In this document: positions 16,920-23,387 of the stretch, one piece after another
Numbering within the stretch: the first letter of the stretch is position 1
How the letters are laid out: every line of letters begins with the position of its first letter
Virus record (IMG/VR): IMGVR_UViG_3300031565_014860
Span: 1-54,033 of that record
Origin: a virus
DNA length: 54,033 nucleotides
Strand: one strand, 5' to 3'
Position numbers and translations under genes: made by a program
The notes under the pieces: generated by a model
Database searches by the model: none
The model's input: only the letters and a program-made list of their open reading frames with translations
Told to the model about the DNA's origin: nothing

Positions 16920-17294
16920 TTATTTTAGTAAATTTGGATTATTAAAATAATCTCCAATTATTTCTAATTCAGGATAATTTATTGTGGATAAATGTATTAT
17001 TTCTTGTCTGTCTTTAGTTACTAAATGAACTCCACAATTTGAAAATTCAATTACGCCAATTTTATTTCCATATTTGCAAATATATTTTTCATAGATTTCT
17101 TTTCCAGTTTTGTCTTTCTTTTCTGAGTATTGTAGATATTCAAATCGTGATGAATAGTGTGGTGGGTATCCAATAAACTTCCATGGTTCGTGTTTTTCAA
17201 ATTTTTCATTAAGTAATCTAAGGGATAATTCAATACCCTCATATATTAATTCTTTTTCTTTTTTATCCCAAACTATAAATTTTATTTCTCTCAT
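16920..17294 (-). CDS. YopX-family protein
   Basis: 124 aa matching the phage YopX family: MREIKFIVWDKKEKEL start, EYLQYSEKKDKTGKEIYEKY core (compare QYTGLKDKNGKEIYEGD) and the ending LEIIGDYFNNPNLL. YopX proteins are common in prophages of Gram-positive bacteria; the function is not established. A GGAGGAAT ribosome binding site in the repeated cassette CGAACTATGGAGGAATTATT precedes the ATG. A truncated relative lies at 19366-19419. Confidence 0.8.
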   Translation of the reverse strand: MREIKFIVWDKKEKELIYEGIELSLRLLNEKFEKHEPWKFIGYPPHYSSRFEYLQYSEKKDKTGKEIYEKYICKYGNKIGVIEFSNCGVHLVTKDRQEIIHLSTINYPELEIIGDYFNNPNLLK

Positions 17295-17327
17295 AATTAT
17301 TCCTCCATAGTTCGTTTAATCATTAGT

Positions 17328-17513
17328 TTAACATAATCCTAACATAAATTTAGATAGTTCTGTTTTCAATAAATCTATGTCTTTCTCTTTAGATTCAATT
17401 TCATCAACTATTTCATTCATACGTTTTAATTTTGATAAATCAAAATGATTTTTTGAATTTTGTGAATTAATTCGTTTTCTCATTATTTTAACAAAAGTAT
17501 ATTCAATCGTCAT
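17328..17513 (-). CDS. Hypothetical small helical protein
   Basis: 61 aa from the ATG at 17513, with GGAGTGATTGAA just upstream. The sequence is basic and then coiled-coil-like (LSKLKRMNEIVDEIESKEKD). It overlaps the end of the upstream gene region. The family was not recognised. Confidence 0.5.
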   Translation of the reverse strand: MTIEYTFVKIMRKRINSQNSKNHFDLSKLKRMNEIVDEIESKEKDIDLLKTELSKFMLGLC

Positions 17514-17518
17514 TTCAA

Positions 17519-17779
17519 TCACTCCTCAGAACTAACTCCACATCCATTTCCATCAAAAGAAATTCTTATATTTTCTTTTGAATAATTGTTTTCTAAATAT
17601 CCAAGATATTTTGCAACTTCTATACACGTTCTGCGAATTAATTCTTGTTGTGAGACTTCTTCAATTACTTTAATTTCTGGAATAATTAATAATTTTCCAG
17701 TATCAAAAACTTCTTCACAAACAAAGTCTTTTATGACTACTCCATTTTCTGCGTGTATTATTTCTAAATGTTTTTCCAT
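17519..17779 (-). CDS. Hypothetical protein (86 aa)
   Basis: Starts MEKHLEIIHAENGVVIKDFV, with a GGAGTGATTTG ribosome binding site in front. It contains the helix LIRRTCIEVAKYLGYLENNY and ends in a Gly/Ser/Glu tail (GNGCGVSSEE). It looks like a small soluble alpha/beta protein. No family recognised. Confidence 0.55.
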   Translation of the reverse strand: MEKHLEIIHAENGVVIKDFVCEEVFDTGKLLIIPEIKVIEEVSQQELIRRTCIEVAKYLGYLENNYSKENIRISFDGNGCGVSSEE

Positions 17780-17795
17780 CAAATCACTCCTTAAG

Positions 17796-17834
17796 CTTTA
17801 TAACACTCCATTTTGAAAAATATCTCAACCTTAC
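17796..17834. repeat. 39-bp direct repeat, copy 1
   Basis: An exact copy of the sequence at 18565-18603 (CTTTATAACACTCCATTTTG at its left end). On the minus strand it can encode KVEIFFKMECYK. In this copy the frame runs into a stop just after it (MECYKA), and the upstream gene part is replaced by an 8-codon frame MSEKDNYK. Suggests deletion or recombination between related gene cassettes. Confidence 0.75.
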
Positions 17835-17858
17835 TTATAATTATCTTTTTCACTCATA

Positions 17859-18080
17859 TTATTTCCTCCGAAGATTTGATGTATTTATTCCTCTAATTCC
17901 TGCAAAGAATAACATCAAAAATATTGATTGAACTATTGTTATTTTTTCAAATCCGAAATATTGTGCTATTGACAAATTAAATCCGAAATATACAAACATA
18001 AGTTTAATAATATATACTGCAAACTCTAGCCCTAAGTCAATAATATTCTCATATAATTTCTTATAATCTACATCACTCAT
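17859..18080 (-). CDS. Small membrane protein
   Basis: 73 aa. Two hydrophobic segments (FAVYIIKLMFVYFGF and VQSIFLMLFFAGIRGI) flank a short loop, ending in basic NLRRK. A GGAGTGAATAAAT ribosome binding site is present. It may be a small membrane effector; holin-like activity is possible but unproved, as the gene is far from the late genes. Confidence 0.55.
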   Translation of the reverse strand: MSDVDYKKLYENIIDLGLEFAVYIIKLMFVYFGFNLSIAQYFGFEKITIVQSIFLMLFFAGIRGINTSNLRRK

Positions 18081-18086
18081 ATTTAT

Positions 18087-18248
18087 TCACTCCATTGTTT
18101 TTTTAATATAATCTAATGATTCAGATAATGATTTAAATTCTAGGTTTGTAATATGTTTACCATTAAAATACTCTAAATTAACTCCCCAATTACAAAAAAT
18201 TAATTTCATAGATTGAACATTTTTAATTTTGTCTTCACTCTTTTCCAT
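18087..18248 (-). CDS. Hypothetical small protein (53 aa)
   Basis: Frame MEKSEDKIKNVQSMKLIFCN ... SLDYIKKTME. Its stop codon (TGA) lies inside the GGAGTGA ribosome binding site of the small membrane protein gene, the coupling style used throughout this island. No family recognised. Confidence 0.5.
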   Translation of the reverse strand: MEKSEDKIKNVQSMKLIFCNWGVNLEYFNGKHITNLEFKSLSESLDYIKKTME

Positions 18249-18272
18249 TTAATCACCCATACCTTTATACTA

Positions 18273-18524
18273 TTACTGAGACCATACTATTGCATTACCA
18301 CAATCTTTACATTTAAATCCATTATCTCCTGAACAATAACCAGTATATCCGCTATAATCTGTTCCGAAATCACCAAAAAATTCAACATTAGTGCTTCCAC
18401 ATTTCTTACATACTAACAAGAATCTTTTATCAAATGATTCATCTTTTAGTTGGCTTATTGTTATTATATTATCATCATTAGTTTTAACAAACTCTCTAAA
18501 TTCTTCTAATTTCATTTTTTTCAT
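18273..18524 (-). CDS. Zinc-ribbon microprotein
   Basis: About 83 aa from the ATG at 18524, which is preceded by GGTGATGTT; an upstream ATG (MCKNGDV) is an alternative start. The pairs CKKC and CKDC flank a Gly/Tyr-rich loop (TDYSGYTGYCSGDNG), predicting one zinc ribbon. Role unknown. Confidence 0.6.
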   Translation of the reverse strand: MKKMKLEEFREFVKTNDDNIITISQLKDESFDKRFLLVCKKCGSTNVEFFGDFGTDYSGYTGYCSGDNGFKCKDCGNAIVWSQ

Positions 18525-18564
18525 AACATCACCATTTTTACACATTTCAATCACTCGCCTTGTA

Positions 18565-18603
18565 CTTTATAACACTCCATTTTGAAAAATATCTCAACCT
18601 TAC
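18565..18603. repeat. 39-bp direct repeat, copy 2
   Basis: Identical to 17796-17834. Here, on the minus strand, it lies in a longer open stretch (about 18660 to 18551) that reads GYYCNKCKVEIFFKMECYK but has no ATG, GTG or TTG at its beginning, so it looks like the 3' remnant of a zinc-ribbon gene. Confidence 0.75.
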
Positions 18604-18642
18604 ATTTATTACAATAATATCCTATTTCTTTTCCATATTCAG

Positions 18643-18795
18643 TTACAATACCATAGATTCAATACATTCCTTACGATGTTTTGGACAGAAGAATTTTGTT
18701 TTTCCTTTACCATTTCTAAATGCAGTCCAATTAATTGTATGAAAATCAATAAGATTAAAATTTGTAGTTGCATCACAACATTCACATTTTTTCAT
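18643..18795 (-). CDS. Zinc-finger microprotein (50 aa)
   Basis: Frame MKKCECCDATTNFNLIDFHT ... FFCPKHRKECIESMVL. CxCC near the start and CPKHRKEC near the end give a likely treble-clef or zinc-ribbon site. An AAGGAGAATT ribosome binding site precedes it. A GYYCNKC remnant overlaps its 3' end in another frame. Confidence 0.6.
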   Translation of the reverse strand: MKKCECCDATTNFNLIDFHTINWTAFRNGKGKTKFFCPKHRKECIESMVL

Positions 18796-18799
18796 AATA

Positions 18800-19015
18800 T
18801 CAATTCTCCTTAATCAATTCAGTTAATTTAAATTCGTCACCCACATTAAATACGGGTTTCTTGTTCATTTCATACCAAAACAAATTCATAGGATGAGTAG
18901 CATTAATATGTAATTCTATTTTATATGATGTCTTTTTTGAATCCATATCGTATTGTTCTGAAATCGCAATTACCGTTATTTTAATTGGTAATTTATCATT
19001 AAGTTCTTTAGTCAT
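18800..19015 (-). CDS. Hypothetical protein (71 aa)
   Basis: Starts MTKELNDKLPIKITVIAISE at 19015, after ATGGAGTGATTGAC. Beta-rich pattern (KITVIAISEQY, YKIELHI, FNVGDEFKLTEL). Resembles small phage proteins of unknown function. The start is set by the ribosome binding site. Confidence 0.5.
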   Translation of the reverse strand: MTKELNDKLPIKITVIAISEQYDMDSKKTSYKIELHINATHPMNLFWYEMNKKPVFNVGDEFKLTELIKEN

Positions 19016-19020
19016 GTCAA

Positions 19021-19122
19021 TCACTCCATTTCAACTACTCCATCACATTCTCCTAAGTCTTCAAGAACACAATGCACGCAATAACCATATGGACACTTAG
19101 TTCCATCTTTTGTTAGTCTCAT
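19021..19122 (-). CDS. Cys-rich microprotein (33 aa)
   Basis: Frame MRLTKDGTKCPYGYCVHC ... LGECDGVVEME. Four cysteines (CPYGYCVHC plus GEC) may bind zinc or a metal cluster. An ATGGAGGAATTGAA ribosome binding site in the shared cassette precedes it. Confidence 0.5.
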   Translation of the reverse strand: MRLTKDGTKCPYGYCVHCVLEDLGECDGVVEME

Positions 19123-19143
19123 TTCAATTCCTCCATAGTTCGT

Positions 19144-19305
19144 CTAAATATTAATTTTAAATTCTACAAACTTTTTGCATTTATTGCAATATTGATAATA
19201 TTTTGCTCCAACTATTCTCTCAATAGGTAATACTGAATGAGTGCTTTCATTATTACATTTAGTACAATAACTTTTTACTATTGTAATTGATGGTCTTACA
19301 TACAT
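19144..19305 (-). CDS. Zinc-ribbon microprotein (53 aa)
   Basis: Frame MYVRPSITIVKSYCTKCNNE ... YYQYCNKCKKFVEFKINI. The CTKC and CNKC knuckles are about 26 residues apart, with the VxG turn expected of a zinc ribbon between them. A GGAGTGATTAAA ribosome binding site comes from the upstream SPKE minicistron. Confidence 0.62.
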   Translation of the reverse strand: MYVRPSITIVKSYCTKCNNESTHSVLPIERIVGAKYYQYCNKCKKFVEFKINI

Positions 19306-19316
19306 AGTAATTTTAA

Positions 19317-19379
19317 TCACTCCTTAGGCGAAATTTCAGTAATACATCCATTATTAATTCCTTTACTAAATCCACTCAT
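19317..19379 (-). CDS. 20-aa minicistron ending in SPKE
   Basis: Frame MSGFSKGINNGCITEISPKE. The last 15 bases (TCGCCTAAGGAGTGA) are identical to the end of the minicistron at 16852 and provide the Shine-Dalgarno for the next gene. It overlaps the truncated YopX frame. Confidence 0.35.
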   Translation of the reverse strand: MSGFSKGINNGCITEISPKE

Positions 19380-19419
19380 TTGTATCTATTCGTTTTCCTC
19401 TAAATTTTATTTCTCGCAT
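19366..19419 (-). pseudogene. Truncated YopX N-terminus
   Basis: The frame MREIKFRGKRIDTNEWI is the canonical start of many YopX proteins, but it stops after 17 codons and no YopX core follows. The ribosome binding site (AAGGAATGATT) is intact. Likely the remnant of a second yopX gene; the intact copy is at 16920-17294. Confidence 0.6.
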
Positions 19420-19421
19420 AA

Positions 19422-19598
19422 TCATTCCTTCTTTTTTTTAACACCTTCACATGATGGACAAACTAATTTACTTCCGTGATTAATTGATTGTATAATTATC
19501 TTGGTTTTGCATTTCTTACAGATTAAATTATCTTTATCATCTGTACCAAATTGTCTTCTATCTCTATGACTTACACAAGTATCTGTTATTCTAACCAT
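19422..19598 (-). CDS. Zinc-ribbon microprotein (58 aa), paralogue A
   Basis: Frame MVRITDTCVSHRDRRQFGTD ... GVKKKKE. LICKKC and LVCPSC form the zinc knuckles. It aligns with the next upstream gene (19609-19776) over RR..F..DxxDNLxCKKC...IIxSI..GSK, so the two arose by tandem duplication. A GGTGATATT ribosome binding site precedes it. Confidence 0.65.
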   Translation of the reverse strand: MVRITDTCVSHRDRRQFGTDDKDNLICKKCKTKIIIQSINHGSKLVCPSCEGVKKKKE

Positions 19599-19608
19599 AA
19601 TATCACCT

Positions 19609-19776
19609 TTATCTCTTACATTTAGGACAAATATATATCAATTTATCCTTAATCTTACTTCCTCTACGAAAGATAGACCTAATAATTGCTGCTGCTCCAC
19701 ATTTTTTACACTCTAGATTACCATCTCTTCCTATAGCAAATTTTAATGCATCTCTTCTTGTTACTGATGATGTCAT
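19609..19776 (-). CDS. Zinc-ribbon microprotein (55 aa), paralogue B
   Basis: Frame MTSSVTRRDALKFAIGRDGN ... YICPKCKR. The CKKC and CPKC knuckles and a basic surface suggest a nucleic-acid-binding zinc ribbon. It is the tandem paralogue of 19422-19598. A GGAGGAATTAAA ribosome binding site precedes it. Confidence 0.65.
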   Translation of the reverse strand: MTSSVTRRDALKFAIGRDGNLECKKCGAAAIIRSIFRRGSKIKDKLIYICPKCKR

Positions 19777-19789
19777 TTTAATTCCTCCT

Positions 19790-20485
19790 TTAATATCTTA
19801 TTTCAAATCCATAACACGAACTTACAGATTTAATATTATTTCCATCGTAATATGTAGGAATATTTTTCATTATTTTATCTTTTTGAGGTTCAATGTAATA
19901 TATACCTTCAGTCGTGTTTACTGCAATAAGAGCATGTCCATTAATAGTATATTCTAGTTCTGTAAAACACGATACAATTCCATTCTTTTCAAATACATCT
20001 ATTACTTTATTTGTAAATTCTGTGCAGTCAAAGGTATCAACATCATATGATAATGTATCGGTTTTATCATTTCTTAATATTGAGGATATTTCTTGTGTTG
20101 TTGGTATATGATATTCTAATTTTTTCCTAGCTTCTAATTGGTCATATTGAATATCCATATATGATATCTCTTGTCGCAATTCATCAATAGTTCTATTTGA
20201 TTCTGATAAGTAATATGTCAAAATTTGATTTTCATTAGTCAAGTTATAATTATGATTCATACTTAACTTATATTCATAAGTAAGTCTATTATTATCTTGT
20301 AATAAATCATAACTATATATTGTACTATTAATTAATAATAATGATATAGTACAATAAACCAATATTCCTAATATTATAACCTTATATGATGTAACAGGAA
20401 TATTTTCTACCGGAATATACATATGATATCCAGTAGTAGTTGGTAATTCTATTTGGTTTTCTTTAATAAATCCTTTAGTTATCAT
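19790..20485 (-). CDS. Membrane-anchored transglutaminase-like cysteine peptidase (candidate)
   Basis: About 231 aa from the ATG at 20485, whose start overlaps the previous stop; an in-frame ATG at 20515 is the alternative. One transmembrane segment (YKVIILGILVYCTISLLLI, near residues 34-52) is followed by a coiled coil and then a C-terminal domain. That domain has DTFDCTEFTNKVIDVF (Cys154), NGHALIAV (His184) and IYYIEPQKD (Glu199 or Asp203), a Cys-His-acid order seen in transglutaminase-like peptidases. Archaeal virus pseudomurein endopeptidases use this superfamily, so a wall-cleaving role is possible, as is a surface-displayed effector. Location in the accessory island argues for caution. 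Confidence 0.55.
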   Translation of the reverse strand: MITKGFIKENQIELPTTTGYHMYIPVENIPVTSYKVIILGILVYCTISLLLINSTIYSYDLLQDNNRLTYEYKLSMNHNYNLTNENQILTYYLSESNRTIDELRQEISYMDIQYDQLEARKKLEYHIPTTQEISSILRNDKTDTLSYDVDTFDCTEFTNKVIDVFEKNGIVSCFTELEYTINGHALIAVNTTEGIYYIEPQKDKIMKNIPTYYDGNNIKSVSSCYGFEIRY

Positions 20486-20648
20486 AGTATCTATCCATAG
20501 TATCTGCCCATTCATCTGGTATTTTTTCTATATTCCATTTTTTTGTACTAAATCTAGATATTGTTATTATATAGGTATAGTTAATTCTACAATAAACTAT
20601 TCTAATATATAATATCATATCTATTATTCTTTTTAATCGTTCAATCAT
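20475..20648 (-). CDS. Hypothetical basic protein (57 aa)
   Basis: Frame MIERLKRIIDMILYIRIVYC ... ADTMDRYYDN. The N-terminal half is hydrophobic and basic, possibly one membrane-associated helix. It overlaps the start of the peptidase gene by 11 bases, so the two are likely co-translated and may act together. Confidence 0.5.
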   Translation of the reverse strand: MIERLKRIIDMILYIRIVYCRINYTYIITISRFSTKKWNIEKIPDEWADTMDRYYDN

Positions 20649-20700
20649 ATTAGTAGTTCTTATCTTATCACCTTTTTTATATTTGTATATTACTCTAATA

Positions 20701-20886
20701 CTATACTATTACATTATTCTCCTTGTAGTTAAAACAGTCATCACATAAATTATAATCAAGTTCATCTAACTTAGTATGACATCTATCGCCTACATCAAAT
20801 ATACGACAACATTTACTACATCTATTATATTCATTACATTTATATGAACTTATAGCAATCCCTAACATCCATTCTTTATTTTTCAT
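20701..20886 (-). CDS. Cys-rich zinc-binding microprotein
   Basis: 61 aa. CSKCCRIFDVGDRCHTK and LCDDCFNYKE give a double-knuckle pattern like LIM or PARP-type fingers (CxxC...C...H, CxxC). A GTAGGTAAG ribosome binding site lies upstream. Function unknown. Confidence 0.62.
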   Translation of the reverse strand: MKNKEWMLGIAISSYKCNEYNRCSKCCRIFDVGDRCHTKLDELDYNLCDDCFNYKENNVIV

Positions 20887-20928
20887 TTGCTTACCTACTT
20901 TTCGTGCTTTACGAACAGCTGCTTTTAT

Positions 20929-21123
20929 TCATAAAAGTTCTACTCTTCTAATTTTATCTTCAAATGGTTCATTAAATATCTCATAGCAAGATAGACACTG
21001 AACATATCCATTTCCGAATATTGCTCTTCGTTCTACCCTCCTCTTATGTATTTGTGAACATGTTGGACATATTATAAAGTTAATGTTTATCTTCTCTTTT
21101 ACCTTTTTTCTTTTTAGTATCAC
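20929..21123 (-). CDS. Zinc-ribbon microprotein, start uncertain
   Basis: The body FIICPTCSQIHKRRVERRAI and GYVQCLSCYEIF has two CxxC knuckles. It overlaps the end of the next upstream gene. No ATG lies near a ribosome binding site; a GTG at 21123 is used here, but an alternative start nearer the first knuckle is possible. Confidence 0.45.
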   Translation of the reverse strand: MILKRKKVKEKININFIICPTCSQIHKRRVERRAIFGNGYVQCLSCYEIFNEPFEDKIRRVELL

Positions 21124-21370
21124 TAAAGCTAAAATCTCTAGGTACAGGATATATACAAGAGCATTGTGCTTCAAATGGAGTACCATCTTCCTTTAATAAT
21201 CGTTTTCGTCTTGCACATTTCTTTCCTAGTAAATCTAAACAGGTATGTTGATTAAATGTACATCCTCTAGTTGGTCTTTCTAAATGTACACACACATCTT
21301 CTTCTATTGTAAAAGAATCGTGTACAATTCCTTCTTCTATTGTTCTAACCGGTACTATATTTCTAGACAT
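21080..21370 (-). CDS. Cys-rich hypothetical protein (96 aa)
   Basis: Starts MSRNIVPVRTIEEGIVHDSF after ACGGAGGAAGATAAT. Seven cysteines (VCVHL, RGCTFNQHTC, KKCARRK, AQCSCIYP) resemble a C6/C7 metal-binding or Fe-S arrangement. The C-terminal tail is strongly basic (DTKKKKGKREDKH). Function unknown. Confidence 0.55.
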   Translation of the reverse strand: MSRNIVPVRTIEEGIVHDSFTIEEDVCVHLERPTRGCTFNQHTCLDLLGKKCARRKRLLKEDGTPFEAQCSCIYPVPRDFSFSDTKKKKGKREDKH

Positions 21371-21371
21371 A

Positions 21372-21473
21372 TTATCTTCCTCCGTCTTCGTCTATAAACA
21401 TATATCTATCTTTACGTTTTAATCGTTTAATAATAAACGCTTGAATTTTATGAAATATACTATTAGATTTCAT
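21372..21473 (-). CDS. 33-aa basic microprotein
   Basis: Frame MKSNSIFHKIQAFIIKRLKR ... YMFIDEDGGR. Its last codons (GACGGAGGAAGATAA) contain the ribosome binding site for the next gene, two bases away. A CAGGTAAATTC site lies upstream. It could be a real microprotein or a coupling leader. Confidence 0.4.
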   Translation of the reverse strand: MKSNSIFHKIQAFIIKRLKRKDRYMFIDEDGGR

Positions 21474-21509
21474 ATGAATTTACCTGAATTTAAATAATAA
21501 CTATTATAT

Positions 21510-21572
21510 GAGTTTTAAGACTTTATAGAATGTTATTCGTTTAATATATATGTTAAGCGTAACATTCTATAA
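21510..21572. repeat. Palindrome with 13-bp perfect arms (related to 10.5 and 42.3 kb)
   Basis: TTATAGAATGTTA (21523-21535) and TAACATTCTATAA (21560-21572) are perfect complements around a TATATA centre. GAGTTTTAAGA at 21510-21520 matches the outer arm of the 10.5-kb palindrome. Read on the minus strand it has TATATATTAAAC and CTTAAAACTCAT in the same order as at 10.5 kb. It lies in the 112-base gene-free stretch between two small genes. Confidence 0.65.
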
Positions 21573-21585
21573 TGTATTTATTATC

Positions 21586-22155
21586 TTATTCATTTATTTT
21601 TCTAAAGGATTCCCTATCATTAAGTGATGATATATGCATTTTTACAACTTTCGATTTAGAATTATCTTTTTGTTTATTTTTAATCTCTTTTTCAAATGCT
21701 TCAATATCTTCTTTACTAGGTTGACCAAGAGTTGTACACAATTCTAAAGTTCTATCTTTAGACATAGCCCATGTGCTAATAGTACCATCTTTCTCAAGTT
21801 CAACAGGTGCAAATTCTAAATCATCTGCAATGTACCTTTTTAATAATTCGGCCATTTGGCTTAATGTATCTTCATTTGAGTGTGTACTTTCAGATTTGTA
21901 TGTTCCTTCAAAACCATCATTTTGAAATTCTTTAGCTGCATAATATGCTACCGTTTGATTATTTTTGCATATGTCTGCAAGAGTATGTAGTTTATCACAT
22001 TCGTTAAAAGAAGTATAATCTATAATAGCCTCTAGTCCAGACATTTTTTTAACATCATCGTGTAATTCAAACTTTAATGTTCCTTTAATATCTCTCATTT
22101 GTCTTACTATTTCGTTTGTTAATGCTATTTGCTCATTATCCTGTTTACTATTCAT
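21586..22155 (-). CDS. Hypothetical protein (189 aa)
   Basis: Starts MNSKQDNEQIALTNEIVRQM. It is acidic and helical, with a central DTLSQMAELLKRYIADDLEFAPVE-type region and a C-terminal AFEKEIKNKQKDNSKSK charged helix. No enzyme motif is seen. It overlaps the small gene upstream by ATGA and is followed by the palindrome at 21.5 kb. Confidence 0.6.
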   Translation of the reverse strand: MNSKQDNEQIALTNEIVRQMRDIKGTLKFELHDDVKKMSGLEAIIDYTSFNECDKLHTLADICKNNQTVAYYAAKEFQNDGFEGTYKSESTHSNEDTLSQMAELLKRYIADDLEFAPVELEKDGTISTWAMSKDRTLELCTTLGQPSKEDIEAFEKEIKNKQKDNSKSKVVKMHISSLNDRESFRKINE

Positions 22156-22385
22156 CTAACCACCCCGAATTTTTCTAATAAAGAATCATAATTCTTCATT
22201 ATTAATACACATTTTTCTTTTGTTAATCCTTTTGATAATTCACATACTGTTGTAGTATCCCACATATTTGTTTTTCCATACTTGCGTACTCTTTCGTAAT
22301 CTTCAATATCTTCTTTTGTAATATCAGATATTTCCATTCTTCTCTCTGTTTGTTCCATATCTTTTATTTCTTCTTGAGTTGTCAT
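22152..22385 (-). CDS. Hypothetical helical protein (77 aa)
   Basis: Starts MTTQEEIKDMEQTERRMEIS after GGGTGAAGTGA. Acidic N-terminus, then ERVRKYGKTNMWDTTTVCEL. It overlaps the next gene by 4 bases. A structured RNA candidate lies in its 5' region (22411-22520), so that element may be its leader. Confidence 0.55.
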   Translation of the reverse strand: MTTQEEIKDMEQTERRMEISDITKEDIEDYERVRKYGKTNMWDTTTVCELSKGLTKEKCVLIMKNYDSLLEKFGVVR

Positions 22386-22410
22386 TCACTTCACCCTTTT
22401 ATAATTATAA

Positions 22411-22520
22411 GGCGCAATCCATATATCGTGCCATAATGTTCAACTATCATCTTCATTATACGAATCTAGTGTGTAGTAAGTTCGCAGTTAATCGGATTTC
22501 TCCTAGTGATTGATTGCGCC
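22411..22520 (-). ncRNA. Candidate structured RNA or 5' leader element
   Basis: A 9-bp perfect closing stem (GGCGCAATC at 22411-22419 and GATTGCGCC at 22512-22520) encloses about 92 bases. Inside, TCGT/ACGA (22426-22429 with 22460-22463) stacks on ATAATG/CATTAT (22433-22438 with 22454-22459). A small GGA/TCC hairpin is at 22494-22503. No coding frame fills it. It is unusually GC-rich at the closing stem for this genome. Not a standard tRNA. Confidence 0.5.
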
Positions 22521-22538
22521 TGTTGATTTTAGCAACTA

Positions 22539-23090
22539 TTAATTGTTATATTTTTTACATATCCAATACACTATTGGTTCTAATTTCATTTTTCTATCTT
22601 TATTTAATATTGAACATATACATCTTCCCTTATGTCCTCTAGGCCTGGTGCATCTATAATTAATATTTTCACTTACAAATACTTTATTACATTGTCTTAT
22701 ATACACACCGTGGTCTATATATGCTACTGAAATGGGTTCTAATATTAATAACATCTCTTTGCGTTCTTCTCTTCTTATTACCATATTGCTTTTTGACATA
22801 AGTTTATAATTGAACACCGTATTTGGATTATAGTATACTAATTTGTCTATTGGTGCATTTTCCCAAATTGCTAATGTTTTCGAAATGGCAAATATTATTT
22901 TACTTTTACCCAATACATTTATACATCTTCCTTTGTGTCCTTTTCTACGATTACATCTATATTGTTTAAACTTTTTATCACATTGAATAAAAGATTTACT
23001 TAAACAATTAACTATTTCTCGTTTTTCTTGTTTTGTTAAAGGAATGGGTTTATTATAATTCTTTGCTTCTTTTAACTCAATAGTAGTCAT
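22539..23090 (-). CDS. Protein with duplicated Cys/His zinc motif
   Basis: 183 aa made of two similar halves. Each half has QC...YRCxRxxGHKGRCI (CDKKFKQYRCNRRKGHKGRC near residues 37-56, and NYRCTRPRGHKGRCIC near the C-terminus). The C-x-C-x5-H-x3-C spacing suggests two zinc sites. Similar GHxGxC/H modules occur in small phage proteins. The gene arose by internal duplication; function unknown. Confidence 0.62.
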   Translation of the reverse strand: MTTIELKEAKNYNKPIPLTKQEKREIVNCLSKSFIQCDKKFKQYRCNRRKGHKGRCINVLGKSKIIFAISKTLAIWENAPIDKLVYYNPNTVFNYKLMSKSNMVIRREERKEMLLILEPISVAYIDHGVYIRQCNKVFVSENINYRCTRPRGHKGRCICSILNKDRKMKLEPIVYWICKKYNN

Positions 23091-23299
23091 TTATTAGCCT
23101 TTGTTAATAATCTATATTTTGTACTAAACACTATTTTATTCATTCCTATGGTATATACAGCATAATTTACTTCTATGAATTCTAACCATACCCATATTCT
23201 ATTGATATTTCTTGGAATCCAACAAAATATAGGTATCCAGTGTCCTCTATTTTTATTATAATACTCTTCTTTTATTTTAATCAAGCTTTTAATTTGCAT
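23087..23299 (-). CDS. Hypothetical protein (70 aa)
   Basis: Starts MQIKSLIKIKEEYYNKNRGH. It is rich in Trp and Ile (HWIPIFCWIPRNINRIWVWL). It overlaps the next gene by ATGA. Not recognised; possibly membrane-associated. Confidence 0.5.
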   Translation of the reverse strand: MQIKSLIKIKEEYYNKNRGHWIPIFCWIPRNINRIWVWLEFIEVNYAVYTIGMNKIVFSTKYRLLTKANK

Positions 23300-23387
23300 T
23301 ATTAATCACCTATATATTTGTGGATATCCTATATATAATCCCCTTATTTTACTATTTACCAATGCTTACAATTTTGACATTTTTCTC

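Noticed and set aside
22411-22520. tRNA reading of the stem-closed element
   Set aside because: No T loop or anticodon arm in the right positions; closing stem too long and D/T arms missing.
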